DNA from: Metabacillus niabensis
Lineage (GTDB): Bacteria > Bacillota > Bacilli > Bacillales > Bacillaceae
DNA: 64,000 nt
NCBI RefSeq assembly: GCF_020524345.1
Contig: NZ_JAIVLH010000020.1
Coordinates: forward strand, 1-64,000
Reading direction: 5' to 3'
In this document: piece after piece, positions 44,578 through 53,891 of the stretch
Position numbering within the stretch: the first letter of the stretch is position 1
Layout of the letters: every line of letters begins with the position of its first letter
Notes under the pieces: generated by a model
What the model was told of the DNA's origin: nothing
What the model saw: only the letters and a program-made list of their open reading frames with translations
Database searches by the model: none
Program-made: the position numbers and the translations under genes

Positions 44578-45564
44578 ATGAAAGCAAATGTTCAAACAGC
44601 TACTCAATCTCAAGGTCTACACATAGGGAATATTATTCATGGATTGTGGAATCGTTTAGGAATGATTATGATTTTATTATTATTATGTATCGTGCTTTCT
44701 TTCACAGCTCCAAACTTTCTAGATACTGCAAATCTATTAAATGTATTAAAACAAGTTTCAATTATTGCAATTTTAGCTGCTGGGATGACAATTGTTATTT
44801 TAACAGGCGGTATTGACTTATCGGTAGGGTCGACAGTGGCTTTATCTGGAGTCATTTCAGTTATGGTTTCCTCTGCAGGTGTTAACCCCTATATTGCCAT
44901 GTTATCAGGAGCTGCGGTAGGTTATGTAGTAGGATTAATTAACGGATTTTTCACGGCTAAGACAAAACTGCCAGCTTTTATTGTAACACTTGGAAGTTTC
45001 ACATATGTACGTGGTCTGGCTTATGTCATTAGTGGTGGATACCCAATTGTTTTGGAAAATGAGACGTTTAAGTTTATTGGAGGAGGGTCAATTATCGGTA
45101 TCCCAACTCCAATCTATATTATGCTTTTAGTTTATGTTGTGATGTTTTTTATACTGAAGTATACAATGTTTGGTCGTCATATTTATGCAATTGGTGGCAA
45201 TGAAGAGGCAGCTCGATTAACAGGTATAAAAGTAGAAAAATCTTTAATTAATGTTTATTCAATTAGCGGATTGTTAGCAGGCTTAGGTGGGGTTGTTTTA
45301 GCAGGAAGATTATATTCTGGTCAGCCAACTGCTGGACAAATGTATGAGCTTGATGCGATTGCCGCTGTTATTCTCGGAGGGACAAGTTTAGTAGGTGGAA
45401 GAGGTAAGATTCAAGGAACTATTATTGGGGTTTTAATTATGGGAGTGATTAGTAACGGACTTACACTAATGGATGTTAATTACTATTGGCAATTAGTTGT
45501 AAAAGGGGGAGTAATTATTGCAGCTGTATTACTAGATCGCTTACGTGGAGATAGTGCTGCTTAA
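44578..45564 (+). CDS. Sugar ABC transporter permease (RbsC-like)
   Basis: 328 residues from ATG 44578 (AAAGGGGAG upstream), four bases after the ATPase stop. About nine to ten helices; GGIDLSVGSTVALSGVISVM, YAIGGNEEAARLTGIKV (the EAA-like loop) and LDAIAAVILGGTSLVGGRG are the conserved CUT2 permease motifs. It forms the dimeric membrane channel with the RbsA-like ATPase. Confidence 0.92.
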   Translation: MKANVQTATQSQGLHIGNIIHGLWNRLGMIMILLLLCIVLSFTAPNFLDTANLLNVLKQVSIIAILAAGMTIVILTGGIDLSVGSTVALSGVISVMVSSAGVNPYIAMLSGAAVGYVVGLINGFFTAKTKLPAFIVTLGSFTYVRGLAYVISGGYPIVLENETFKFIGGGSIIGIPTPIYIMLLVYVVMFFILKYTMFGRHIYAIGGNEEAARLTGIKVEKSLINVYSISGLLAGLGGVVLAGRLYSGQPTAGQMYELDAIAAVILGGTSLVGGRGKIQGTIIGVLIMGVISNGLTLMDVNYYWQLVVKGGVIIAAVLLDRLRGDSAA

Positions 45565-46066
45565 TACACATCCAGGGAAACACTTGCTAGTTCATTGAGG
45601 CTTGTAAATCAAGCTATTCAAGCGCAATAGTATAATAGCCAGTTCAAAAAGGAAAAGAATCCATTTTTTATTATAGTGGATTCTTTTTATGTATCGTAAA
45701 TCTTATTTATTGAACTTCAATCCAAGCGCCTTTCTAGAACAAGGATGTGTGCTTCTTTCTATATAAGCCAGATTGTTTAAGATCACCGTTCAAAAGTAAA
45801 TGAAAAACAATGGTTGTGAAATGGAAAATGTAAACTTTTGTTTACTTTACTGTTACTTTTTATGGGGAATATGTAGGAATTTAAAATAGTTTGACTGTAT
45901 CATCTTTTCTTGATATTTGTAAAGTTTCGTTTAATTTGTTTTTAGCTATTACAATAGGTCCGAATAAATCTACCTGAAGCGGAATTTGCATCTTTACATT
46001 TCTTAACACTACCTTCAAATATTTTTTTTATACTTTCCCTGTAACTCAATTTGAGGAGGGATATCA
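45565..46066. promoter_or_regulatory. Intergenic stretch: terminator and PhoP-type promoter of phoD
   Basis: AAGAATCCA (45655-45663) pairs with TGGATTCTT (45677-45685), then T-rich: the terminator of the sugar operon. GTAAAC-TTTT-GTTTAC (45830-45845) is a perfect dyad of unknown role. Near the gene, TTTACA (45993-45998), TTAACA (46003-46008) and TTCAAA (46014-46019) recur every 10-11 bases, followed by -10 TATACT (46029-46034). That is the expected arrangement of PhoP boxes. Confidence 0.55.
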
Positions 46067-47818
46067 ATGACAAATGAAGAAAATTTTGATGAGTTAGTAA
46101 AAAGGTGGAGTGAAACGGCTTTAGAGAAGAATATAGACCGAAGGAATTTTATCTCGGGTGCAAGCAAGCTTGCCGGTTTATCACTAGGTCTTGCTCTTAC
46201 CCAATCCGTAATAGGCCTTGATGTTATTAATGCTGCACCGAAATTCAATGATTACCCTTTTTCTCTTGGTGTAGCTTCTGGTGATCCGCTATCTGACAGT
46301 GTCGTTCTATGGACAAGGCTTGCACCAGATCCGCTGAATGGTGGCGGCATGCCAAATGAAGCGGTAAAAGTGAAATGGGAAGTGGCTAAGGATGAGAATT
46401 TCCGCAAAATGGTCCAGAAAGGCAAAGTGGCGGCAGTACCTGAACTCGGACATAGTGTTCATGTAGAAGTGGATGGCTTGAAACCAAATCAAGTCTATTA
46501 CTATCGTTTTATATGCGGAGGAGAGGTCAGCCAGACTGGCAAAACAAAAACATTGCCGGCAGAAGGTTCGAGTGTAAAGAGTCTCACATTTGCTTTTGCA
46601 TCTTGCCAGCAATTTGAACATGGTTATTTTACGGCTTACAAGCATATGGCAAAGGAAGATCTTGATATGGTCTTTCATCTGGGCGATTACATATATGAGT
46701 ACGGGCCAAATGAATATATTTCATCGACTGGCAATGTCCGTGTGCACAGTGGACCAGAGATTATGACTATTGGCGACTATCGAAACAGATATGCTCAATA
46801 CCGCTCGGATGTCCATCTGCGTGCTGCCCATGCTGCTTTTCCTTGGATAGTAACTTGGGATGATCATGAGGTAGAAAATAACTATGCCAATTTGATCCCG
46901 GAAAAAGGACAATCTGTTGAAGCATTTGTAAAACGCAGAGCTGCAGCTTATCAAGCTTATTATGAACATATGCCGCTTCGCAAATCTTCTCTTCCTGAAG
47001 GGGCTGATATGAGACTTTACCGAAGCTTCTCTTTTGGAGATCTTGCTCATTTCTTTGTTTTAGATTCCCGCCAATATCGCGATGACCAGGCAAACGGAGA
47101 TACAAGTTCACCTCAGACAGAGGAATCATTGAATCCAAGCAGGACTCTCCTTGGTGCAGAACAGGAAAAGTGGCTTGCTGATGGTTTGTCAAATTCAAAT
47201 TCTAAATGGAATGTTCTTCCGCAGCAGATCTTTTTTGCTGAAAGAAACTATGGGACACCAACTGAGCCGCGCTATAGCATGGATTCGTGGGACGGATATC
47301 CGGCAGCGCGCGAAAGACTAATGGAAGTGGTAATGGCCAATGACATAACAAACCTGGTTGTCCTGACAGGAGATGTTCATGCAAGCTGGGCATCAAACTT
47401 AAAGGAGGATTATTCATTCCAAAATTCCAAAACAGTGGGTGTCGAATTTGTCGGGACTTCCATAACATCTGGAGGCAATGGCGCTGATAAGCGAGCTGAT
47501 ACTGATAAAATCTTAGCTCAGAATCCTCACATTAAATTCTTCAATGATTACCGTGGCTACGTGAGATGTACAGTAACACCGGAGCAATGGAGAGCAGATT
47601 ACCGTGTTGTTCCATTTGTAACCGAGCCAGGAGCAGACATATCAACAAGAGCTTCATTTGTTTATGATAAAGATCAATCAGGGCTTAAGAAGGTTTCTTC
47701 TGCACTAGTGTCTCAAGGGGTCCAAAAAACGAATGAAGTGGAAGAAGACAGAACCAGGGCACATAATCGTGCACATGAAAAACAGAAGCAAAAGAAGAAA
47801 CAAAAAGTCACTAATTAA
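46067..47818 (+). CDS. phoD: PhoD alkaline phosphatase / phosphodiesterase, Tat-exported
   Basis: 583 residues, GAGGAGGG before the ATG. A twin-arginine signal lies near residues 24-50 (DRRNFISGASKLAGLSLG). The metal site residues are in FASCQQFEHG, HLGDYIYEYG, WDDHEVENNY and LTGDVHASW, in PhoD order. In B. subtilis PhoD hydrolyses phosphodiesters of wall teichoic acid and is exported by TatAdCd under PhoPR control; the tatA gene directly follows here. The coding sequence is G+C-rich for the window (50 percent in 46381-46440, 32 percent in 42241-42300), suggesting transfer. Confidence 0.93.
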   Translation: MTNEENFDELVKRWSETALEKNIDRRNFISGASKLAGLSLGLALTQSVIGLDVINAAPKFNDYPFSLGVASGDPLSDSVVLWTRLAPDPLNGGGMPNEAVKVKWEVAKDENFRKMVQKGKVAAVPELGHSVHVEVDGLKPNQVYYYRFICGGEVSQTGKTKTLPAEGSSVKSLTFAFASCQQFEHGYFTAYKHMAKEDLDMVFHLGDYIYEYGPNEYISSTGNVRVHSGPEIMTIGDYRNRYAQYRSDVHLRAAHAAFPWIVTWDDHEVENNYANLIPEKGQSVEAFVKRRAAAYQAYYEHMPLRKSSLPEGADMRLYRSFSFGDLAHFFVLDSRQYRDDQANGDTSSPQTEESLNPSRTLLGAEQEKWLADGLSNSNSKWNVLPQQIFFAERNYGTPTEPRYSMDSWDGYPAARERLMEVVMANDITNLVVLTGDVHASWASNLKEDYSFQNSKTVGVEFVGTSITSGGNGADKRADTDKILAQNPHIKFFNDYRGYVRCTVTPEQWRADYRVVPFVTEPGADISTRASFVYDKDQSGLKKVSSALVSQGVQKTNEVEEDRTRAHNRAHEKQKQKKKQKVTN

Positions 47819-47842
47819 TTTCAAATGTAAGGAGCTGTATAA

Positions 47843-48043
47843 ATGCTTTCAAATATAGGAATTCCCGGCTTAATCCTTGTCCTTGTCATAGCCTTAATTA
47901 TTTTCGGTCCAGCAAAATTGCCGGAATTAGGTCGTGCCGTGGGTTCTACATTAAAAGAATTCAAAAATTCAACTAGGGACTTGGTTTCCGATGAGGAGTC
48001 AAGCAAGGAAGAGACAGGTCAGGCTAAGAAAAAAGCACTTTAG
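47843..48043 (+). CDS. tatA: Tat translocase subunit TatA (TatAd-like)
   Basis: 66 residues, AAGGAGC before the [23 protein letters not shown] is the single helix with the FGP hinge; the amphipathic helix is [20 protein letters not shown] and a charged tail follows. It resembles B. subtilis TatAd closely. Placed 24 bases after phoD, it likely serves PhoD export. The usual third gene, tatC, is missing: the next gene is a SpoIID homologue after a terminator, so the TatC must come from elsewhere. Confidence 0.92.
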   Translation: MLSNIGIPGLILVLVIALIIFGPAKLPELGRAVGSTLKEFKNSTRDLVSDEESSKEETGQAKKKAL

Positions 48044-48059
48044 TGTTTAACATAAAAGG

Positions 48060-48092
48060 AAGGTGTAGGCAATGTGCTTACATCTTTTTTTT
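48060..48092 (+). terminator. Rho-independent terminator of phoD-tatA
   Basis: AAGGTGTAGGCA (48060-48071) pairs with TGCTTACATCTT (48075-48086) including two G-T pairs, then T6. Confidence 0.75.
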
Positions 48093-48189
48093 AGTTTTGG
48101 GCGAAATTGTTAAGGACAGGATTTTCATCACTATTTCGGATTAATATAAGCAAAGAATACGATTAGGAAAGATATACAATACTAAAACT

Positions 48190-49458
48190 ATGAAACGTAT
48201 TATGGCACTGTTCCTATTTGTTGCTGTATTTGCAAGTCAACAATTTGTATATGCGAATGAAATGATTAAAGTTAAGTTAAAAAATGACATAGGAGATAAA
48301 GAGAAGCTTACCATACAGGTAAAAGGTAGATATACATTTATGGATGGAATTGAAGATATAAAAGAAGGTGCTGTCCATATTTTATCCATCAAAAAAGGTT
48401 CCATTGTATTAACCAATCAAAACGAAAAACTGGCATTAACTAAATCTTTTGTCTTAATACCAGATCAATATGATGAGGAGCATGTGATAACAGTTAATGA
48501 TAAAAAATATCTTGGGGCAATGGAATTTACTATAGAAGATGGTCAATACATTAGGCCGATTAACCAAATCCCTCTGGAAGATTATTTAAAAGGTGTTGTT
48601 CCGTTTGAGGTGTATCCATCTTGGAAACTGGAAACGTTAAAAGCTCAGGCGCTTGCTGCCAGGACCTACACAATGACACATTTGGACATGGAAATGGATG
48701 ACACGATTCAATTTCAAGTCTATGGAGGGTATGAATGGCACGAAAAAGCTTCAAAAGCTGTTGAAGAAACAAAAGATGAAATTATTACATTTAAAAATAT
48801 GCCTATCAATGCTTATTATTCGGCAAGTAATGGTGGAGTAACTGAAAACAATGAAAATGTATGGAAAGAAACTGCAAAACCTTATTTTCCCATAAAGGTT
48901 GACCAGTTCGACCCTATTCAACCATGGACACTCCGTTTACACAAAGAGCAGCTGTTATTAAAGGAGATAGATGCGACCGGAATGAACTGCTGGGTCAAGC
49001 TAGAAGAAAAGGACCCTTCAATAACAGAACCTATGAAAAAAAGGCTAAACAAACAAGGGTTTGAAGGAGATATAAAAATCTTATCTATTTCGAATCTAGG
49101 TATAGCACCAGATCATAATAAATCAAATCGTGCTAAAAAAGGTTCGATTAAAATAGAATTTTTAAGACGCTTAATAGAAGGAACAATTCTTTATGAAGTG
49201 GTCGAGCTCAACGATATAGCAATAAATCAAATAAGACCTCTAATAGGAGGATCCACCTTTAGAAGCTACCTCATTGATTCATTCGAAGAACACGATCATT
49301 TTTATCTCATAAAGGGTAGAGGTTTTGGTCACGGTGTAGGAATGGGTCAATGGGGAGCAAGTATAATGGGTGATAAAGGTTACACATATAGAGAAATCAT
49401 CCATTATTATTATCCGGGAACTACGATTAGAAAGATAGCTGACATACAAGAGAAATAA
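48190..49458 (+). CDS. SpoIID/LytB-domain protein
   Basis: 422 residues with a signal peptide (about 1-22). The SpoIID core begins at PLEDYLKGVVPFEV (128-141) with catalytic-type Glu130 and Glu140, and QALAARTY (153-160). YSASNGGVTENNENVW and GRGFGHGVGMGQWGASIM are the conserved C-terminal motifs. SpoIID is a lytic transglycosylase of engulfment; at 422 residues this is longer than B. subtilis SpoIID (about 343) and nearer to LytB-type amidase enhancers. The ribosome binding site is weak and no clear sigma-E promoter was found. Confidence 0.85.
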   Translation: MKRIMALFLFVAVFASQQFVYANEMIKVKLKNDIGDKEKLTIQVKGRYTFMDGIEDIKEGAVHILSIKKGSIVLTNQNEKLALTKSFVLIPDQYDEEHVITVNDKKYLGAMEFTIEDGQYIRPINQIPLEDYLKGVVPFEVYPSWKLETLKAQALAARTYTMTHLDMEMDDTIQFQVYGGYEWHEKASKAVEETKDEIITFKNMPINAYYSASNGGVTENNENVWKETAKPYFPIKVDQFDPIQPWTLRLHKEQLLLKEIDATGMNCWVKLEEKDPSITEPMKKRLNKQGFEGDIKILSISNLGIAPDHNKSNRAKKGSIKIEFLRRLIEGTILYEVVELNDIAINQIRPLIGGSTFRSYLIDSFEEHDHFYLIKGRGFGHGVGMGQWGASIMGDKGYTYREIIHYYYPGTTIRKIADIQEK

Positions 49459-49619
49459 GAAATAAATGAAAGTTAACCTGTACGCTTATAAAAAACTAAG
49501 TTTAGCTTTTCCTATCCTATCTCGAGAAAATTTTTCCATTATAAAAAAAGCCGAAAACATTTTAATTATCTTTAAAATGAACGATATATATAATGAGAAA
49601 ATTTATGGGGGAACTGAAT

Positions 49620-51368
49620 TTGGAGAAGAAATTTAAGGTCAACTGGCACAGTATATCAATTAAGATGATGATATTACTTACTATTATCATTGTGTTTTCA
49701 GTATCAACGATTGGGTTAACTAGTTATTACATTGCGAAAAATCAACTAACTAAAGCTGGGAAGCAAGAGCTTTATCACATTGTGAAAAGTTCTCTAGCTA
49801 CACTAGAATCAATAAATCACCAAGTGGAAAGTGGTCACTTAACGATAGAAGAAGGTAAAGAGGAAGCCAGGTTGCTATTAAGTGGACCAAAACTGAAGAA
49901 TGGGGAACATGATTATAAAAAATCTCATTTTTTATATAAAGGAGAAGGCTATATCCTCGGCTATGATGCAAACTTTTCTTCACAAGTTCACCCTAGTAAT
50001 CCAGTAGGGGATATTCCTAAGGACACAACAAACCGTGAAAAAATGGTTAAAGGTTCATTAGCTTCTAATATCGAAGACCGGTATGTATATTTTGATGATT
50101 TGAACGATGAAACCGGTGAAATGAGAAAAAAAATATCTTATATGGAGCATTTCGAGCCATGGGATTGGTACGTGGGTCTAACTGTGTATGAAGATGAATT
50201 TTATGAAGGGCTGGAAGTTGTAAAATATATCATTTTATTTGGTACTTTAGTTATTATCATAATAAGTATATCAGTATTTTACATGGCGATAAGGAAGAAA
50301 ATATCTTTATTGAAAGAAGTTGCACTCTCATCGATAAATATTGCAAATGGACAGATTCAGGCTACAAATCTTTTAGAATCAAGAGATGAAATTGGTCAAC
50401 TTGCAGGTGCTTATAATAAAATGTCGAATCAGCTTCTTGAATTAGTACAAAGCGTAAAAAGTACTAGTTCACACCTGCTTGATTCAGCAACAGAGCTTTC
50501 TGCCGTATCTGAACAAACTTTAGCCAGCAGTGAAGAAATTGGAACAGCGATCTCGGAAATTTCTTTAGGAACACAAGAGCAAGCAAGTGATCTGGAAAAC
50601 ATTAATCATAGTGTAGAAACATTGACTCTCTCCATTGATTCAATAAATCAACAAAGTGATATTATAAAAGATGTTACAGGGAAATCTGAAATATTATCGA
50701 ACGAGGGAAATAAAATCGTTTTATCATTGAGACAATCGAATGCTGCTTCTTTAGAAGCGTCAGAGAAAATAAATACAGGCGTAAAAAGTCTATATGATAA
50801 GACTCAGGAAATCCACCATATTATGCAAACAATTGAAAACATTGCGGCTGAAACAAATTTACTCGCATTAAATGCTAGTATTGAAGCAGCTCGAGCTGGG
50901 GAGCATGGAAAAGGCTTTTCTGTTGTCGCAAATGAAATACGAAAGCTTGCTGAACAGTCTAAGCAAGCAACATATCAAGTTCGAGGTGTAGTGGAAACTA
51001 TTGCTGCTGAAACAAGAAATACCGTAGAAATTGTAGAACAAACCATGATGACATCAACTAAATTAAATGATGATGTTTTAGAAACCCAAGATAAATTTGA
51101 ACAACTATCAAAATCAATTATTGAAACTGTCTCAGCACTAGGTATCTTAAATGATGAAATTGTGAATATTACCAATCAGACTTCGCTGATAGGAGAAGGA
51201 ATTCAAAGTTCATCGGGTGTTTCTGAACAGACTGCTGCATCTGTTGAGGAAATTAGTTCTTCAATTGACGAACAAAACCATGCGATAGGACAGGTAGCAA
51301 AATCAGCTGAGCATTTAAATGTCATGAATAAAGAACTTGATGACATGTTAAGGAAATATCGAATATAA
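49620..51368 (+). CDS. Methyl-accepting chemotaxis protein, Cache sensor
   Basis: 582 residues from TTG 49620, chosen since GGGGGA stands seven bases upstream; an earlier ATG at 49593 lacks a site. Helix one (about 11-33), a single Cache domain ([19 protein letters not shown] shortened: [17 protein letters not shown]), helix two (about 205-230), HAMP and a signalling coiled coil follow. The tip is [19 protein letters not shown] and [19 protein letters not shown]. It is separate from the other chemoreceptor (27746) in the window. Confidence 0.9.
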   Translation: MEKKFKVNWHSISIKMMILLTIIIVFSVSTIGLTSYYIAKNQLTKAGKQELYHIVKSSLATLESINHQVESGHLTIEEGKEEARLLLSGPKLKNGEHDYKKSHFLYKGEGYILGYDANFSSQVHPSNPVGDIPKDTTNREKMVKGSLASNIEDRYVYFDDLNDETGEMRKKISYMEHFEPWDWYVGLTVYEDEFYEGLEVVKYIILFGTLVIIIISISVFYMAIRKKISLLKEVALSSINIANGQIQATNLLESRDEIGQLAGAYNKMSNQLLELVQSVKSTSSHLLDSATELSAVSEQTLASSEEIGTAISEISLGTQEQASDLENINHSVETLTLSIDSINQQSDIIKDVTGKSEILSNEGNKIVLSLRQSNAASLEASEKINTGVKSLYDKTQEIHHIMQTIENIAAETNLLALNASIEAARAGEHGKGFSVVANEIRKLAEQSKQATYQVRGVVETIAAETRNTVEIVEQTMMTSTKLNDDVLETQDKFEQLSKSIIETVSALGILNDEIVNITNQTSLIGEGIQSSSGVSEQTAASVEEISSSIDEQNHAIGQVAKSAEHLNVMNKELDDMLRKYRI

Positions 51369-51407
51369 AGGAATAGAAAACGTAAAAATCGTAAAAGGAA
51401 TCTTTTA

Positions 51408-51440
51408 AAAAAGGCAAGCTGATTGACAGTTTGCCTTTTT
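51408..51440 (+). terminator. Rho-independent terminator
   Basis: AAAAAGGCAAGCTG pairs with CAGTTTGCCTTTTT (one G-T), loop ATTGA, after the chemoreceptor gene. Confidence 0.8.
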
Positions 51441-51531
51441 CTGATCACCCAAAATTTATGTTATATCAAATGCTAAAAACAGTAGTGTCATGATGAGAAA
51501 AACCACCATTTTTTCCATATGAAAGCACAAA

Positions 51532-51553
51532 AAAACCGGTGAAAACCGGTTTT
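51532..51553 (-). terminator. Terminator overlapping the YtxH gene stop
   Basis: AAAACCGGT (51532-51540) and ACCGGTTTT (51545-51553) pair perfectly around GAAA, and a T run follows on the minus strand. Confidence 0.8.
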
Positions 51554-52109
51554 ATCTTCCAAGTTCACCTGGTATTTTGCTGGTTTTATATTCTGATGAA
51601 GAGTTGTTAAAGCGAGTACTATTGTTTGAAGTAGAATCGCTATTCATGTTGCCATTTGATCCGTTATTGTTTTCATCCACAACTTCTTCACCAGCTTCCT
51701 TTACCTTTCCGCCGATGTCTTTAAGGTCGGAAGTAGCTTCTTTGGCAGAAGAAAGAATTTCAGTTGACCCCTCTTTGACTTGGTTGACCTGGCCGACAAT
51801 ATCGTCATTTACCTTTTCATATAAGTTTTGAGCATCATTGATGGCTTCCTTCAAAATAGATACAGCTGATTTCATTCGATCTTGCAAGTCGTTTTTTACT
51901 CCGGATGGATCATTTTTCACTTGTCCAACCATTTCCATTGTGGAGTCTTTCATACTCTTCGTATTGGAAGCGACTTTCTGTCTAGTGGTTGAGTCAAGCA
52001 TGGCTAGTGCTCCGCCAATTACTGCGCCCAATACCATTCCTTTAACTAGCTTTCCGTTCTTTTCTTCTTCGTTTGATGTGACATTCGAATATGAAACTGC
52101 TTGTGTCAT
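51552..52109 (-). CDS. YtxH-domain general-stress-type protein
   Basis: 185 residues from ATG 52109, where AGGGAG has a nine-base spacer; the earlier ATG at 52118 abuts it. A single hydrophobic segment with small residues (GMVLGAVIGGALAMLDS, about 24-40) precedes a long charged, helix-forming region, then a low-complexity N/S-rich tail (NNNGSNGNMNSDSTSNNS). This is the YtxH layout, linked to general stress in B. subtilis. It is probably peripheral to the inner membrane. Confidence 0.82.
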   Translation of the reverse strand: MTQAVSYSNVTSNEEEKNGKLVKGMVLGAVIGGALAMLDSTTRQKVASNTKSMKDSTMEMVGQVKNDPSGVKNDLQDRMKSAVSILKEAINDAQNLYEKVNDDIVGQVNQVKEGSTEILSSAKEATSDLKDIGGKVKEAGEEVVDENNNGSNGNMNSDSTSNNSTRFNNSSSEYKTSKIPGELGR

Positions 52110-52319
52110 AAAAATCATCTCCCTATACTAATTTGATAGATGGTATTAGTTTTTTCTTTCCCGTTTTTTTTCTGTTTAAACTTTTAGTGCCATGAAGATG
52201 TGTGTTCGTCTTTAACAAAAGACGCTTTTCCTTTTTAGATAGATTGATGGAAATGAATTTTTGAAGGATATTGTGCTTGAAGAGAGAATGGTTATTTAGA
52301 AAAGTAAAGGAGAGAAACT

Positions 52320-52478
52320 ATGGATGCTATTGGAGCTATTTTACTTATTTTATTTTTCGTTCTTGTAGTTTATTTGATCTCAAGAGTTGCTCACTTTTTT
52401 AACGATACGAAAAATAGGTTAAATATGATAGAAAAGAAGTTAGATGAAATAAAAGAGAACCTTTCTAAAAAGAATTGA
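52320..52478 (+). CDS. 52-residue membrane protein with a coiled-coil tail
   Basis: AGGAGAG lies just before ATG 52320. The protein is one hydrophobic helix (about 4-22, IGAILLILFFVLVVYLI) followed by a charged amphipathic stretch FFNDTKNRLNMIEKKLDEI with heptad-like spacing. It faces away from the YtxH gene (divergent, 210 bases). Small proteins of this form are common in Bacillus stress and sporulation loci; no function is known. Confidence 0.7.
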   Translation: MDAIGAILLILFFVLVVYLISRVAHFFNDTKNRLNMIEKKLDEIKENLSKKN

Positions 52479-52571
52479 CAAATTGTATGTTCTTGAAAAA
52501 TTGAGAGAGAGAGGGGGTGGAAAATCTAGTAGTTGCACGAGTGAAAAAAAGGGTAAATTCCATACCAGAAC

Positions 52572-53030
52572 TTACCCAAGTTTCTTTGTCATATAAACGC
52601 TATTCGGGTCTTCCTTGTAGTCTGAAAAGGGTTCACAATCTTTAAATCCGAAATCTGCATATAGTTTTCTTGCCGGTTCAAATGCAGCCATTGATCCCGT
52701 CTCTAAACTCAGTTGTTTATAACCTCGCTTTTTGGCTTCGTCAAGGATATGCTGGAGAATTCTTCGGGCAACGCCCTTTCGCAGATATGAGGATGAAGTT
52801 CTCATTGATTTAATCTCACCATGAGAACTGTCGAGTTCTTTGAGTGCTCCCATTCCAGCTAATTCAGAACCTTCCCATGCGGTCCAAAATGTAATATTTG
52901 GTTGTCTTAGCTTTTCTATGTTTAAAGCATGGATGCTTTCAGGGGGAGAATTCAACGTCATACCATGAAGGTGCTCCCTTATTAATTCTGCTACTTTAAC
53001 TCCAGTTAAATCATCTTTTTTTATCTCCAT
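52572..53030 (-). CDS. GNAT-family N-acetyltransferase (YsnE-like)
   Basis: 152 residues, TGGAGG before the ATG. PPESIHALNIEKLR and ITFWTAWEGSELAGMGALKELD match the B. subtilis YsnE pattern. The acetyl-CoA loop is SSSYLRKGVARRILQ (R-K-G-V-A). A GGGTAAATTC...GAACTTACCC stem overlaps its end and probably terminates it. YsnE has been linked to indole-acetate formation in some Bacillus strains, but the substrate is unproven. Confidence 0.82.
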   Translation of the reverse strand: MEIKKDDLTGVKVAELIREHLHGMTLNSPPESIHALNIEKLRQPNITFWTAWEGSELAGMGALKELDSSHGEIKSMRTSSSYLRKGVARRILQHILDEAKKRGYKQLSLETGSMAAFEPARKLYADFGFKDCEPFSDYKEDPNSVYMTKKLG

Positions 53031-53192
53031 AAAAAAACCTCCAATTAGACTATAAAGGTTAACCCATTATCCTTTCAATGATGATGTGAGAAAATATGAC
53101 GATAGTAAATTAAAGCAACCAACTTTTTATTGTATCAATTATGCTAAAATACCAAGGGTTATATATTAGCCTTTGAAAGAAAGGAAACACAG

Positions 53193-53891
53193 ATGAAAAA
53201 GAAATTACTATTTTTAGGAATTGGATTTTTGTTCATAGTTCTTTTATTCGCAGGAACTTTTAAAGTTACAAAATTAAGAACCTTTCAATTTTTTGGAGGC
53301 TTAACATACCAAGTTGAAACGGAAAACAAGGTTCTTGCTTTAACATTTGACGACGGTCCGACAAAGAATGTGAATCAGATTCTGCCTTTATTAGATAAAT
53401 ACAAGGCAAAGGCTACTTTTTTTCTTATTGGAAATGATATTGAAAAATACCCTGAAGAAGCAAAAAAATTGGTGGAAGCAGGGCATCAAATTGGAAATCA
53501 CACCTTTTCACACAAAAGAATGGTTTTAAAATCTCCCGCTTTTATTAAAGAAGAAATTGAAAAAACTGATGAGTTGATTAGAAAATCTGGATATAAGAGT
53601 GAAATTGACTTTCGACCTCCCTATGGGAAAAAATTTGTGGGATTACCTTATTATTTAAAAAAGCACAACAGAGAAACTATTATGTGGTCTCTAGAACCGG
53701 ATACATATTACACAAGTGCTGATGAGAAAGTAAAATATGTAGTAGAGAACATTAAACCAGGATCTATTATCTTGCTGCATCCAATGTACGACCAAACAGG
53801 TGGGGAAATGCAAGCGATTGAAGATATTTTAAGAGAACTTACGAAAGAAGGGTATAAATTTGTGACTGTGGATGAGCTTCAAGAATTATGA
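53193..53891 (+). CDS. Polysaccharide deacetylase (NodB domain)
   Basis: 232 residues with an N-terminal helix (about 3-22) that anchors or exports it. TFDDGPTKNV holds Asp53-Asp54, HTFSHK holds metal ligands His103 and His107, and DFRPPYGKK, MWSLEPDTYY and ILLHPMYDQTG complete the five NodB motifs. It probably deacetylates peptidoglycan or chitin-like sugars outside the cell. It has an unusually long gap (526 bases) after it. Confidence 0.88.
   Translation: MKKKLLFLGIGFLFIVLLFAGTFKVTKLRTFQFFGGLTYQVETENKVLALTFDDGPTKNVNQILPLLDKYKAKATFFLIGNDIEKYPEEAKKLVEAGHQIGNHTFSHKRMVLKSPAFIKEEIEKTDELIRKSGYKSEIDFRPPYGKKFVGLPYYLKKHNRETIMWSLEPDTYYTSADEKVKYVVENIKPGSIILLHPMYDQTGGEMQAIEDILRELTKEGYKFVTVDELQEL

Noticed and set aside
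46307-47468. Several long antisense frames inside phoD
   Set aside because: They arise from the higher G+C and codon bias of phoD, overlap each other, and resemble no family.
48140-48175. Sigma-E promoter before the SpoIID gene
   Set aside because: ATA and AATAC elements are present but spaced too closely for sigma-E.
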